Positions 22,663 to 33,066 of a stretch of 64,000 nucleotides of DNA are shown piece by piece (within the stretch, counting starts at the first letter, position 1; the number at the start of each line of letters is the position of its first letter). Under the pieces are notes generated by a model. That model was given only the letters and a program-made list of their open reading frames with translations. It made no database searches and was not told the DNA's origin. Source of the DNA: Protonemura montana. Taxonomy: Eukaryota > Arthropoda > Insecta > Plecoptera > Nemouridae. A program made the translations under genes and the position numbers. The DNA lies in contig OX387608.1 in NCBI GenBank assembly GCA_947568835.1, positions 8,160,001 to 8,224,000 on the forward strand, given 5' to 3'.

Positions 22663-24403
22663 ACCTAGTCTGGAAACGTGACGGAAAACTTCTCACGCCG
22701 TCGACTTCACGCCAATGTTTCTCGCACTTCCCGCGAGAGTGACGTTTTAATAATTAATCTACTAATTATAAAAAATACTCGGCCGTACTTTTTTTTTCTC
22801 TCTGCCGCTCGCGCGTAAGACATTTTTCTTAACAACTTGCTGGCGCGAAACAACTTTTCTCAAGAAAAACTTTTTTTTTTTTTTTTTTAGTCTCGTTCTA
22901 AATCGCCAAGTCGACTCTGCGAGTGCTATTTGCCTTTGATATCATTTAATTACTGTTTTATGCTGAACCTGAGTCGGGCACGGCGCCCTGGACGGGCCAA
23001 CTTTTCACTGTCCCTGCGTGATTATAAACCAAGGTTTCCACGTGGCATTACGACCGGCTCACGGCAAGCTGTATTATTTGGAGACGTATTTTTTTTCAGG
23101 TCACCAAAGAAGTGCCTTTTATGCCAGATTTCACGAACGCGATCTTTCTAAATAACTTTTATTAACATTTAAATTTATCCAGGTAACGTTCGTTATCTTT
23201 AACGAGAAAGAAACATGATCCGATTGATGAGGTGTACGCTTCATAGACGGTAAATTGATTAATGTTTTTAGGTAAATTAAGAAGTGTCGTCGTTTTAGTC
23301 GTATACGAAATAATACCTAAAAGTTGATTGTTTTCTGTTTTTATTTCTCATTCTAAATAAATTGAGATCTTTCGCGTTTCAAAGGAGTATTTTTTTTTGT
23401 ACTCTTACATTTAAAAGTGTACTGATTGTAAGACTACAGTCAAGTTATTATAGTTACATTATTTATATTTTTAAAACTGTACTCGAGTGTATGAAATCTG
23501 GTTTAAATTGTAAATGCTTGCAATGCGTGAGTAATTTTATTATTAGGAACACTACTACAGTCTCAAAAATTGTTGCCCAAACGGGGACTCGAACACCAAA
23601 CTCCACTTATTGCGTGCTCTCTGGAAATGTTATGCTCACACATTTTTTTGTATCTTCACAAGAAATAACGCGACTCAAATAAAAAAAAAAACCCGTTTTC
23701 TATAATTTTCCGAGAATATTTCGATGCTAAATCATTAATTTCTTGGCCAAATAACATCTACCTATTATCAAATCACTTAGCCGCTCTCTACCATACGACG
23801 ACTCTCTAATCCACGTGCTCAATAAAACAACACTTGGCTAAAGTCGCTCATCTCTCGGATTACAATCATAGAAGGCTGTGGCCACCGCGTCATCGCTCAT
23901 CTCGGCGTGGGATCCAGTTGGCTAAGAACGGACCGCCTTGCTCGGTGACCTTGTCATCCAGTAAGCCGTGCTAGCAGCTCGCTTGAGCTGTCAGATCGGA
24001 TATGAGAGTATCATTTCGTGTGTCGGCCATTCTGGTATTCTAGACGCCGTTCTGTTGTTTGTGAAAATGAGCCATCGGGCTACTGACAATTCGTAGCAAA
24101 ACTTTAAATGGGAAACCAGCATTTTCCTAGATTTCAACATTAGTTATTACTTTTAAACGTTTAAACAACTTATGATTAATCGTGGCCATAGTATAATGTT
24201 AGTTCGGAAAATATAACGGTGTTTTTAACAATATATCACTTTTTTTCGCTTTATGTTTGAAATGTACTCGTTATTGTTTAGGCAAATCAATATTTGGGTC
24301 TTCAATAAATGTCTGAATCTGTTAAGGTACTAACATTTATCCTAGAGTAGCCTTTTTTTGTCGCCAAATAAAAAAATAAAAAACTCAAGTATATAAGTAT
24401 CAT
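22663..24403. other. Non-coding stretch
   Basis: Apart from the tRNA-related fragment at 23560-23640, nothing is recognised. CG-containing sequence at 23800-24010 is unassigned. Confidence 0.5.
23560..23640 (-). mobile_element. tRNA-related fragment (old tRNA-type SINE or tRNA pseudogene)
   Basis: The minus strand carries AGAGCACGCAATAAGTGGAG then GTGTTCGAGTCCCCGTTTGG and GCAACA. This is a good tRNA B box / T-arm (GTTCGAGTCC) followed by an acceptor-like strand. The matching 5' acceptor (GCCCAAA) is not found upstream, so it is not an intact tRNA gene. The overlapping 106-codon frame on the plus strand is a shadow. Confidence 0.5.
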
Positions 24404-24481
24404 TGGTAGTTATGGAGGATGCTGATATCGCCCGGTAGCTTTTCGGTTCTGCTTTCTTAGTTAAGTTACCGGCCACCGGGG
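24404..24481 (+). repeat. Isolated diverged unit of the 114-bp satellite
   Basis: GGTAGTTATGGAGGATGCTG, ATATCGCCC, GGTTCTGCTTTCTTAG and GTTACCGGCCACCGGG align through most of the second half of the 36936 satellite unit with small indels. It is a single copy, 12.5 kb from the array and just upstream of the CpG island. Confidence 0.7.
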
Positions 24482-24589
24482 GTACATTTCGATCTTTGTC
24501 AATTGGACACTTACCAGATAGCTGCTTATCTCTCCTCGCGATCTTTCCAAATCGTCTTCGTCCTCGCTAAACGCCTCCCACCCACTCCC

Positions 24590-25370
24590 AATCACAAGCC
24601 GATCCTCGCGTCCTCGACGCCGACGCGCATCCGACGTCGACGTCGACGTCGTTCACACAATTGTTGCTCCCGACGCCGCGCGCCGCGCGTTCTGACCACC
24701 TGTGCACACGGACGCCGGCGACGCCGACGCCGACGATGCCGAGTTTGCGTCGGCGTCGCGGCTTCGGTTGGCGTCGCGAAGTCGTCAGTTGGCCGCGACG
24801 CATGGACAAGCGAGGGTCGACGTCGTTGCGCGAGACCGACGCCCTCTAGAGACGCGCGACGCTGGCCCCAGAAAAAGATTTAAAATTATAAAAGTCTTCG
24901 TGCTTTGCTGAGAAACGTTGATATTCTATGGTATTTTCAGACCAATTTGAGCGGGAAAAGTGATTTTTTTTTCTAAATATATTTCAAATCTTAAAAAAGC
25001 AACGTTTTTAACCTAAAGTTGAACGCTTAAAAGCGTACTTGCGGCCAGCATTGTTGTAAAATAATTCTAAAAGTCTTTATAACACAAGATTGTTGTGTTA
25101 TTTTGCCCCGAGTGTGTTCAAAATCTCCGTGTTCCGGGTCTGGTTTGCCGGCCTTCCGACTTCTAAATGCAGGATCGTCGAGGACGGGTCTGCCGCTCGA
25201 CTGCGGCCTTCGTGCCGATGTCGGCGTCGACCGCCGGCGGCCGGTAATGCCTCGGTCTAACCGGCGCTGTCCACGATACCGGATCGCCAACAAGATAAAC
25301 GCCTCCGCCGTAGCCCTGGCGATGCATCACTTAGAGTGCGACCACTTGCCGATGGCGACGTTATGAGATC
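24590..25370. promoter_or_regulatory. CpG island, possible promoter region of the 26213 exon
   Basis: Two very CpG-dense blocks (about 24600-24865 and 25130-25370) are full of CGACGC, GTCGAC and GCGCGC words. They are flanked by ordinary AT-rich DNA. Several frames stay open here only because the sequence lacks A/T-rich stop codons; the predicted peptides are Arg/Pro low-complexity and unconvincing. The island is followed by AT/purine-rich sequence that could be 5' UTR (25400-26200) and then by the signal-peptide exon. Promoter status is inferred from position and composition. No TATA box or clear initiator/DPE pair could be fixed. Confidence 0.35.
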
Positions 25371-26212
25371 GGCCTAAATAGGAAAATTTTTACAAGTGTT
25401 GATAGCGTTTTTTTGGCGGTCCTAAAAATTAGCGTGTCAGTGTTTTTGTTTGTTAAGTGCGACATGTCTGTTGGTTATACATAGTTGTAGTCAAGTGTTG
25501 GAAAAGCGCGGAAATTTATGTATTTATTGAAAAATAGATAAATTTAAAGCGTCTTTCGGAATTTTGCCCGTGAGGCAGTTGTTCAAAGTGGAAAGCAGTG
25601 AAGTTTTCGTGGAGAGAGAAGAAAAAAAAAACCCGGAGAGCAAAAAGGAGAGAAGAAAAATAAAACTTCCAATTTGTGTATTTATACGGGTTGAATTATT
25701 CAAGTGTGCATTCGCGGGGTTTTTTCCTCCTGTCCGTTCTTTACCTGGCCGTGTTTAGCAGTGAATTCACGGACCACGTCATGCCCTGACCTAGGTCAAA
25801 ATTTCACTCGGAGGTCTTCGGGCGGCCAAGTCTGTCTGTGTAAGCGCAAGCAAATAAAAACCAGAAGCCCTGGGAAGAAATGAAAATATGAGTCAACAAA
25901 AACCCACTACCAAGTCTCGACGTATTTATGTAAATATAACGGATATATAAGTGGTTGCTTGCTCGTCGACGACGAGGGGAGAACTTTCCTAAAGAAAGAA
26001 AGTAAAGAAAATTACAACGACGCTAGACGGAGAAAGAAAAATAATCAAGTGCATCTCTTTTTTTTTCGTCCGAGAGGCGAAAAACATGAGAGAGTGTTTG
26101 ACGACGGCGTGCCTATGAGAATGCCAGATATGTATACCCCATGTCTAGTTGGTGGTTTAAAGGTGGATGTCGCTTGAATAGTGTGCATTTTTTACATCCA
26201 GGTCGCAGCGCG
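25371..26212 (+). other. Probable 5' UTR or upstream region of the signal-peptide exon
   Basis: A-rich and purine-rich sequence with upstream stop codons, between the CpG island and the ATG at 26213. A TTTTTTACATCCAG acceptor-like stretch ends at 26201. The transcription start is not determined. Confidence 0.3.
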
Positions 26213-26291
26213 ATGAAGGGCGATTGTCGAGAAGGATGGTCAATCTTTCTTGTCGCCTTGATTGTTTCTACTGGCATATGCAGCGCAGATG
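26213..26291 (+). CDS. Candidate signal-peptide coding exon of a secreted or cell-surface protein (partial)
   Basis: The ATG opens 26 codons. They hold a short polar start (MKGDCREGW), a hydrophobic core (SIFLVALIVSTGICSA) and a good signal-peptidase site (C at -3, A at -1) before Asp. One base into codon 27 the frame meets GTAAGT (26292-26297), a consensus splice donor, so the intron is phase 1. A phase-1 intron just after the signal peptide is typical of secreted and Ig-type surface proteins. The sequence before the ATG ends in a pyrimidine-rich tract and CAG at 26201, so this could be a second exon behind a 5' UTR intron. A CpG island lies 0.9-1.6 kb upstream. I do not recognise the protein and found no certain next exon. 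The start was chosen because it places the hydrophobic core correctly. Confidence 0.5.
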
Positions 26292-27599
26292 GTAAGTCCT
26301 CAAGTTTCTATTACTAATTTTTGGTGAGGGTATGTTGACCGTGATATGGACCAATTTGTTTGCTAAAGTTGTCAGAAATTATTTTCAGTAAATCTTTGTT
26401 GGGTTTTACAGATGTAATTCGTCGAACAAAATTCTGGTTTAGTTTTTGTCAACTTTAAATCAATTGGTCTGTAAAAGTATGTGCGTTGAACAAAGTTTCC
26501 CGTTTTCAAGACTGCGGCAGGATCGACAAAACACGACGCAAACCCAATTCAAACACGTGTATTTCCTTAAACTTCAGCATCGAATGGCATAAGAAAAAAT
26601 ATTTTGTTAGTTTATATATTACAAAGGTAGGGTCTCAGAAAAATAATGGTGAGTTCTGGTTTTAAAACCTCATTAAGAAATCGCAAATGTTATTTAAGGC
26701 ATAAGAAATCTGAACCCGAGACGTCTCAATTGGAACTTTGGTGCTCTGCCCTAACAGCGAATGTTGAAGTTACGGTGCTAAAATTTTTTTTGAAAGTTAT
26801 CCATAAGAAAGTCGAACGCAGTAACAAGTTTTGTGGTAGGTGACAAATTCACTTTTGTGTGAAGAATTTAGTTGGCACAGCGTGAGTTATCATATCAACG
26901 TTATTATTCGGTCAACTGTGACCTTATATCTGTCTTTTAAAACAGAAGAGCCTAACAACAAAAACATGTAATAACTTAAATATCACCCTCCCAATGCAGT
27001 ACTAGATTTTAGCTATCTTTATTCTAATCACATTATCAATTGTCAATGCCACTTAAACGACGTCGTCCACTGTCAGTTCCAAGCGAACCATTTAATCGAG
27101 GTTATAATTTAACTAATTATATATCAAACTCGACAATGTTTGTGTTTAATTAGCGATCGCATACACCGGGGTTACCATGACTACGTATAATCAAGTTAAC
27201 CAGCCAATTACGCGAATTGGGGTTGTGCGGATGGTATGCTTAATTGGCGACCAGTGTGCACGCGCTGTCGTCAACGTCAGCGTGAGCAAAATATTGTCAC
27301 TAAAATATTGTCTATGCGTTCAACTGTTGCTCGTTATATGCGCTGCGGTTAGGGGCTGCGGCGAAGGTTTAGCACGAAGTCTGTGACAACTAAATGGTTA
27401 GTAGAGTCGTGAATTGTTCGCTAGAATGTCTGGTTTGCTATGGGTCGTTTGTAGGTCGAATTACGTTGCGTTGATGCGAAACTAAGCCTTGTTGAATTAG
27501 AGGAATAACTGCATGTTGATGGTTAAAATAGTTGGGTACTTCCAATTCTAATTGGTTGGGCACAGTGTTAGTTGCTCGATCGGTGGTAGTGCCCGGTTT

Positions 27600-27622
27600 G
27601 TTCTGCGGGCTGCATCTAGGGG
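27600..27622 (+). repeat. Dispersed GC-rich motif, copy 4
   Basis: GTTCTGCGGGCTGCATCTAG then GGG; three transitions. It lies in the putative intron after the signal-peptide exon. Confidence 0.6.
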
Positions 27623-29593
27623 CTAGGATATGGCCATGCAACCCTATGTTGGTATGAACCCTTCCAAGAGCACGTAAATGTTTCTCAATGTTCCTTCGAA
27701 GTTAACATTATTTGTATCTTGTAATTTCAACGGAATTTTCAGTAATTTTTTTATTTCAGTAAGCTATTTCTGACTTGGTAGATGCTTGAGGTGTAAAATA
27801 CTAAAATGGCCATTACAAAACTACTTAAATTGGCAACCATTAATGGTTTCAATCGCTGGTCATCAATGTTTCTAACGCTTGTGGCCGTTAGCAGAGTAAC
27901 ATTTTGGATGGATTTCTTTATAAATGCTTCTCAGAAAATTTGCTATCACCAATTTTATGACGAGAATAACCACAGATTTGGGAATAACAACACCGTATAT
28001 GCAATACATTAAACAACTTCTTGCAAATATGACATCGGTCAAACATATAGCGAGAGTTTCAAAGATATATCCACTTTTTTTATAGTAATTGAATGCCCAA
28101 CTATCTACCCTCTATCAAAAACCCTGTCGTTTACACGGGTGCCTTGACCCGTGTGCCTCGGCCATGCTCTGGCGTGTTTCGAGTGTCGGTATCTTCCGAT
28201 CTCCCGACGGTCGGCCGTACTGTGTTCCACACGGCTGTCCGGCCGGCATCGATCCGAAAAACCCCGCGCGTTCGATGGCACACTGGCCCAAAACCCTCAC
28301 GGTGTTGTCAAGTGAGGTGGGAGGAGTAGAAGTGCGATTAGTTCCTTCCGCGCTCTCTGCATTTTTTTTTGTGTGCTTTTGGTTACGCCATATAATACGA
28401 TTTTACTTATCTTGTGCCATAGTCTTTCGTTTCAAGGTCACACATTTTTTACAATTACACTAATCGCAAAACCGTATCGAACTGAAGATAAAAATCCGCA
28501 AAACGTTAGAGTTTAAGATAGTTAAGACCAATGGACATGCCATTTCAAACTCGACTCCACACCAATCTACTGTCTTTAGCACCAATTCCACTGCCACATG
28601 CAGTTAAGAGTAGGATTCCTGAACTGAGCCAATTGTGTTCGACTCCAGTATAACGGCGTCTTAAGAGCAGCCTTTAGGTAGTCTTCATATGGCAATACCA
28701 GATATCATTATAATCAGACCTTATAGGAATCGTCCAAATGCTAAGTCGGGTGCGCAATGCGACACCGTGCATGTTATGATGATACCTATAAGAAGTCATT
28801 CCAGCTTTTGTCTTCACGATTTGGATTCGGAATCACAATTACCTTTATGAAAATGCTTGATCAGGAGGGCGATTGCGTAAGCATTTTTGAAAAATGGCCG
28901 CGCTCTTACTTGTCCTTGGTTAACATTGGAATTTCGATTGGGCTGTGGCAGAGAGAACTCTTATTTTCGATATTCATTCGATACCTTAACACAACCGAAC
29001 GTCAGGTGTCAAATAGGGACACTTGGACGCCATAAAATTGGAAACTGACCACTTTTATTTACGGATAATGTTAGAGTTAATCTTTCACTGAATTTCATAT
29101 GATTGTTGAAGCTTGCAGACGGTTCCATACATTTCGTTATCAGGGAAAACGTAATTCTGTGATTATATTTTGGTGCATAAAGAGATCAAAATTATTTTTT
29201 ATTTCAGTCATTTGTTTTAGATAACGATAGATCTGTTGTTTATCAATTTACCCCAGGTCATTTCCCAGGCCAACAACATTTAGCCCTAAAGTTTAGGTCT
29301 TCCACCCCAAACGTCAAACTACCTTGGCACATTCCCGTGCGAAAAGGGTCATACCCTCAGCTCTCTAGTGATTGACTTCCGATGGGCGACTACTAGGTCG
29401 ACGGGAAAAGGGGGGGGGGGGCGTTGATTAACGAGCACCGGCCACGATTAATGATTTACTTCGAGTGAATTGGTTCCTCTTACCGCCGCCGCTTAGCGCT
29501 GCGTGTCATCCTTCAGTCTCACGGCCCAACCGATCGGCAATAGCATGTTGTTTCTCGCTCTCGCCGCCCCCAGGCTAGTTGCCGTCTCGCTCG

Positions 29594-29607
29594 GTTGCCG
29601 GGGAAAC
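29594..29607. promoter_or_regulatory. RFX X-box-like site in a CpG island
   Basis: GTTGCCGGGGAAAC keeps both half-sites of the X-box with a 2-bp spacer. It sits in a CpG-rich stretch (29440-29720) that also has homeodomain-like sites (GATTAACG, CGATTAATGATTTA), so the stretch may be an enhancer or promoter. Confidence 0.4.
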
Positions 29608-29949
29608 GCAGCGTCAGCCTAATGGACGGCTCGTTAAACACCGATCTGTTAGATTCGTTAAACAACGGATTTTCCGAGTTTACGTCTGTTATTTATTTAA
29701 TTCCGCGGTCGTCGCACGCGATCGTCATTGAATATTGCATGATGGCTTTTTGCGTTGATGCCATTCTTTGAAGACTACGAGACTCGGCCTTTAGGAACAT
29801 TTTTTTGATATTAGGTCCTCCAATTGACCAGTAAAATCGGGCAACATATTTTAATTGATTTGTGTGTCTTTATGAAATGGCTTAAAGTACTTTTATCAGC
29901 TTTGTTTTAGTTAAGTCAAAGGTCCTAAAATAAATCTTCAGCTATTTTT

Positions 29950-29973
29950 CCCCTGGACGCAGCCCGCAGAGCA
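29950..29973 (-). repeat. Dispersed GC-rich motif, copy 5
   Basis: The minus strand reads TGCTCTGCGGGCTGCGTCCA then GGGG; one transition. It lies in the same putative intron, opposite in strand to copy 4. Confidence 0.7.
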
Positions 29974-32034
29974 ATCATGGCACTTTCACTAACAACATGA
30001 TAAAACGTTATTTTTTTCTTTGAATTTAAATTCGGATCTCTAGACTTTTCACAGGAAGTGTGAACGGAGGTTGGTAGAGTTGACCAAACTTCGTTAATCA
30101 AATCAAAGATTCGGCAAGTGAACTTCCGTGTCTGGATAGTAATCACATCTTTGATTAGCATCTGCACAACTGAAATAATTCCATCGAGCTCGCAAGAGCG
30201 TTGTGTTGATTAATTTTCGCAGACTTCGAGTATTGTGCTTCATTATTCTAATTGCTAAGTTCCGTAATTGGAATCAAAACTTGGCTCGCAAGAGCAAAGT
30301 TCCGCGATTCGCCGGGCGTCTTGTGCATGTCACCAGAGAGCGCGCGCTGTACAGAAGTCGCCGCCGATCGTCTTGTTTGTACATTTGCCTGCACCGGTTT
30401 CAAAAGCCAGTGGCTAGATTCCGACCCCGGTCTTCTATATTTCCCAGGAGGCTCGACCTTTTGGAGCCACCCTTCGGGCGCGCTCAGCCAATTAGACAAT
30501 TGTCTGTTCTTGACTTGCGATTGTCTTAACTCATGTCGCTTTGACGGTCAAAGATGTGTTGGTGTCGCCCTCTCGCGGCTTCGTCGTGAGTGAGTTAGTG
30601 TGGCCGGGAAATGGTTGGGGAATGGCTGCAAGCTATACGTAACTCTGTGCCGATCTTTGTAGATGTTTAGTGGAATGGTGACCTCTTTGGTATATGGAGG
30701 CTTAAAATATGGATGATTATAATGCTATTTAGTGATTATATTCACTGTTGGGTATAATCTAATTAACAGTAGTTAGCATGCACGCAATTAGTATGCGGAG
30801 CCAATTTATTAGCAATGGAATGCGGTTTGGAATTTTGTTGTCTCTATTTTATCTTTGATCGTATGCCGACAATGCCACTTTACCAATTATTTTGACCATG
30901 TTGAAATACTGAGCACGCCAAAATTAGCTCGCAACAAAGCAATCCCTTTGCGTTTTGTAAAGCAAGAAATGTTGTCATTTTCTGTGTACCTACTTGTGTA
31001 GCTTAACGTGCACTAGCAAGAAGCAAATTATTTCTGCATTCTATCCTGGCTTTGTTGAGCTTGAACAAGGAGGATCGTCAAACAATAACCCGCTTAGCAA
31101 ACTTGATCTTGGTATCACATTTGTTTTACGTGATTTCTTTAGCAACCACAAATTTGCCAGATAATCAAGGGGAAAGACCCCTTGTGATTTTAAGACCAAT
31201 TTTCCCAGAGATTTTCTGTTGATCTTCCTGAGAATTACGTAGCCGATCAGCATGTTAAATGGGCCAAGTTATAAACGATAAAAGCCATCTTAGGGCTGTA
31301 CGATGTTTGAGTCAAATGAAATAAACAAAAAACTGCAGCCTGTGTGCAACAAAAAAAATAAAAAAGTCTGACTTTTGGGGGGACGTTTATTGCTTGACAG
31401 TAGATAATTAATACCACACCAGTACCTCTGAAAGTAGTTGCAAATGGTCAAAAACTCTGCTGGACTTTGAGTCGCTCTCGTGCCTGTATTGTGGCTTCCA
31501 CTTAGATGCAAATGCATCTTTCACCAAGGAACTTCGGTCCACTCAGAGGATAAGAGCCATGCAAAGACATGCAAACCACATTCTAGGTCACTACATATTG
31601 CAATGTACGGACGCCACCGACATGCAATTCTATCATTTTCTTGAAATTTTTTTTTTTTGTGTGTTGTTCCAACTCTCAGGGGTATGTCAACTCGAATTCC
31701 CTACCTTATCTATCAAGCTTGATTCTATGTTACCCGGCATGTGCGTTTTTTTTTTCTGTTTTTCAAACATGCAATTATTTCTCTATCTCTCTTCAGCTAG
31801 TTACGATGAAAATTAGTTTCCTGAAATTTTAATTCCTTGTTAAAAACGTATTTCACCAATTCAATTTTTTAACAATAGGCATAGCAAAAAAAAAAAATGA
31901 TAAAGCTGTCAATCTTCAAGTCTGAACTAGTAATCTAAATAAATTTACTCTGTTGTGCAAACGAAGACAGCGAATCGACCCCCTACCAATGCTGATATAA
32001 TATTCCAGATCCCAACTCGCAAACTCGAAGAAAA

Positions 32035-32098
32035 ATGAATACACACACCCTCTTTCTTCAAATCGTCCTACACTTCCTCCTGGGAAGATGTTTCGCCA
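32035..32098 (+). CDS. Weak candidate exon with a signal-peptide-like start
   Basis: ATG followed by 20 codons including a hydrophobic run (LFLQIVLHFLLG) and a possible cleavage site after RCFA. It ends at GTAAAC (32099), a tolerable splice donor, in phase 1. A branch-point-like CTGAT and a TTCCAG acceptor lie just upstream, giving an exon start at 32009. Read as 32009-32098 the segment is 90 nt, open, and phase 1 at both ends, so it could be spliced from the exon ending at 26291. A second hydrophobic run directly after a signal peptide would be odd, so alternative first exons or chance are also possible. No family is recognised. Confidence 0.2.
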
Positions 32099-33020
32099 GT
32101 AAACACGATTATTATTATAACTAGTATGTCAACGTTTCAAATTTTAAACAGCTCACTTCTCAACTATTCATAACCTTTTTACGGAAATTTTCTATAGCAC
32201 ACAGTACGGGCTGGAGATAGAGCCCCCTTTGCTGACTTATTGCTCTAGAAAAGTGGAGCACACATGGTACTACAGTTTTGCATGGAGCCATATCAATCTA
32301 CCGTGTTACGGGGCACACTATACGTCTTACCGGTCCAAGTCTCAAGACACTCAAGTATCATGTTTCTTTCGACTCGTCTTCATAAAGATAAGACAAGGGC
32401 CCATGTGTCATGCTACACGGACACATATGGGTCCATATGAGTGGCCTGAAAGTCTATACTTTGATGACTCTTGAAATGCGTAGAGATGAAAAGCGTCTCT
32501 TTAATTTAAAACCGTGTTTTCAAAGCGCTGTTTAACTGTCTTCGCGTAAAGTGACTGCCAAATGTCTGCTTTACCAACAAAAATGGAAGATGCTTCTAAT
32601 TGGAGTCACTGTCGTTTTGAGTCTTAAGACATTCAATTTCGTTATTTCTCGCAGATTGAGACTTGTTTACGCTTCTTTAATCTTGATTACTATTAACCGC
32701 ACTAGTTAAACACATGCATCGATATGTTGAATCGTAATTATTGAATCAAAGAGGTCAGTTAAAAAATATGTCTTTAAGCGCAATCGGATAGCACCTTTCT
32801 TTACCACATGTTGCCGGCTCGTTAGCTCCGCAAAAATTTGAAGATGTATGTCGGCCCTTTGAACGTAACGATAAAATGAATATAAAATTATACTCTGGCC
32901 ATGAAGAGAAATAGCCTGTTGCATGTAAATATTTTTTTCTTTACCTGCCACCGTCTTCGCCTCATAGAAGGATTTTTGCGACAAATAAATATACTGCTTT
33001 TTGAATTCTCAACACTTCTG

Positions 33021-33066
33021 TGGTCACCCACCCAAAGACGTTAATCAACGAAGTGTTGCTTAACCC
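33021..33066 (-). mobile_element. 5S-headed SINE, short head remnant
   Basis: GGTCACCCACCCAAAGAC followed 16 bases later by GTGTTGCTTAAC is the reverse complement of the 5S-like promoter blocks with the right order and close spacing. No body is recognisable beside it. Confidence 0.4.

Larger units (their letters stand above)
26298..32008 (+). other. Putative long intron (or intergenic DNA)
   Basis: Follows the donor at 26292. It contains motif copies 4 and 5, a CpG-rich patch at 28120-28330, the X-box island at 29440-29720 and another CpG-rich patch at 30180-30600. No domain-coding exon could be recognised. CpG-rich patches inside a first intron are often regulatory, which is inference here. 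Confidence 0.35.

Noticed and set aside
22594..22737. Short frame with VSC..VWKRDGK, resembling an Ig-domain C-to-W segment
   Set aside because: Only 47 codons, no splice sites at the ends, nothing Ig-like after the Trp, and it lies upstream of the signal-peptide exon. Probably chance.
23560..23640. Functional tRNA gene
   Set aside because: The B box and 3' acceptor-like strand are present, but no matching 5' acceptor or anticodon arm can be drawn.
24503..24883. 126-codon Arg/Pro-rich frame in the CpG island
   Set aside because: Low-complexity translation of CGACGC repeats, with other frames open at the same place.
28757..29035. 92-codon frame with an ATG and fairly protein-like composition
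   Set aside because: Length is expected by chance; no motif, no splice context.
32199..32474. About 90-codon open segment after an acceptor-like AG
   Set aside because: Out of phase with the 32098 donor and not similar to any known protein family. Kept only as a note.
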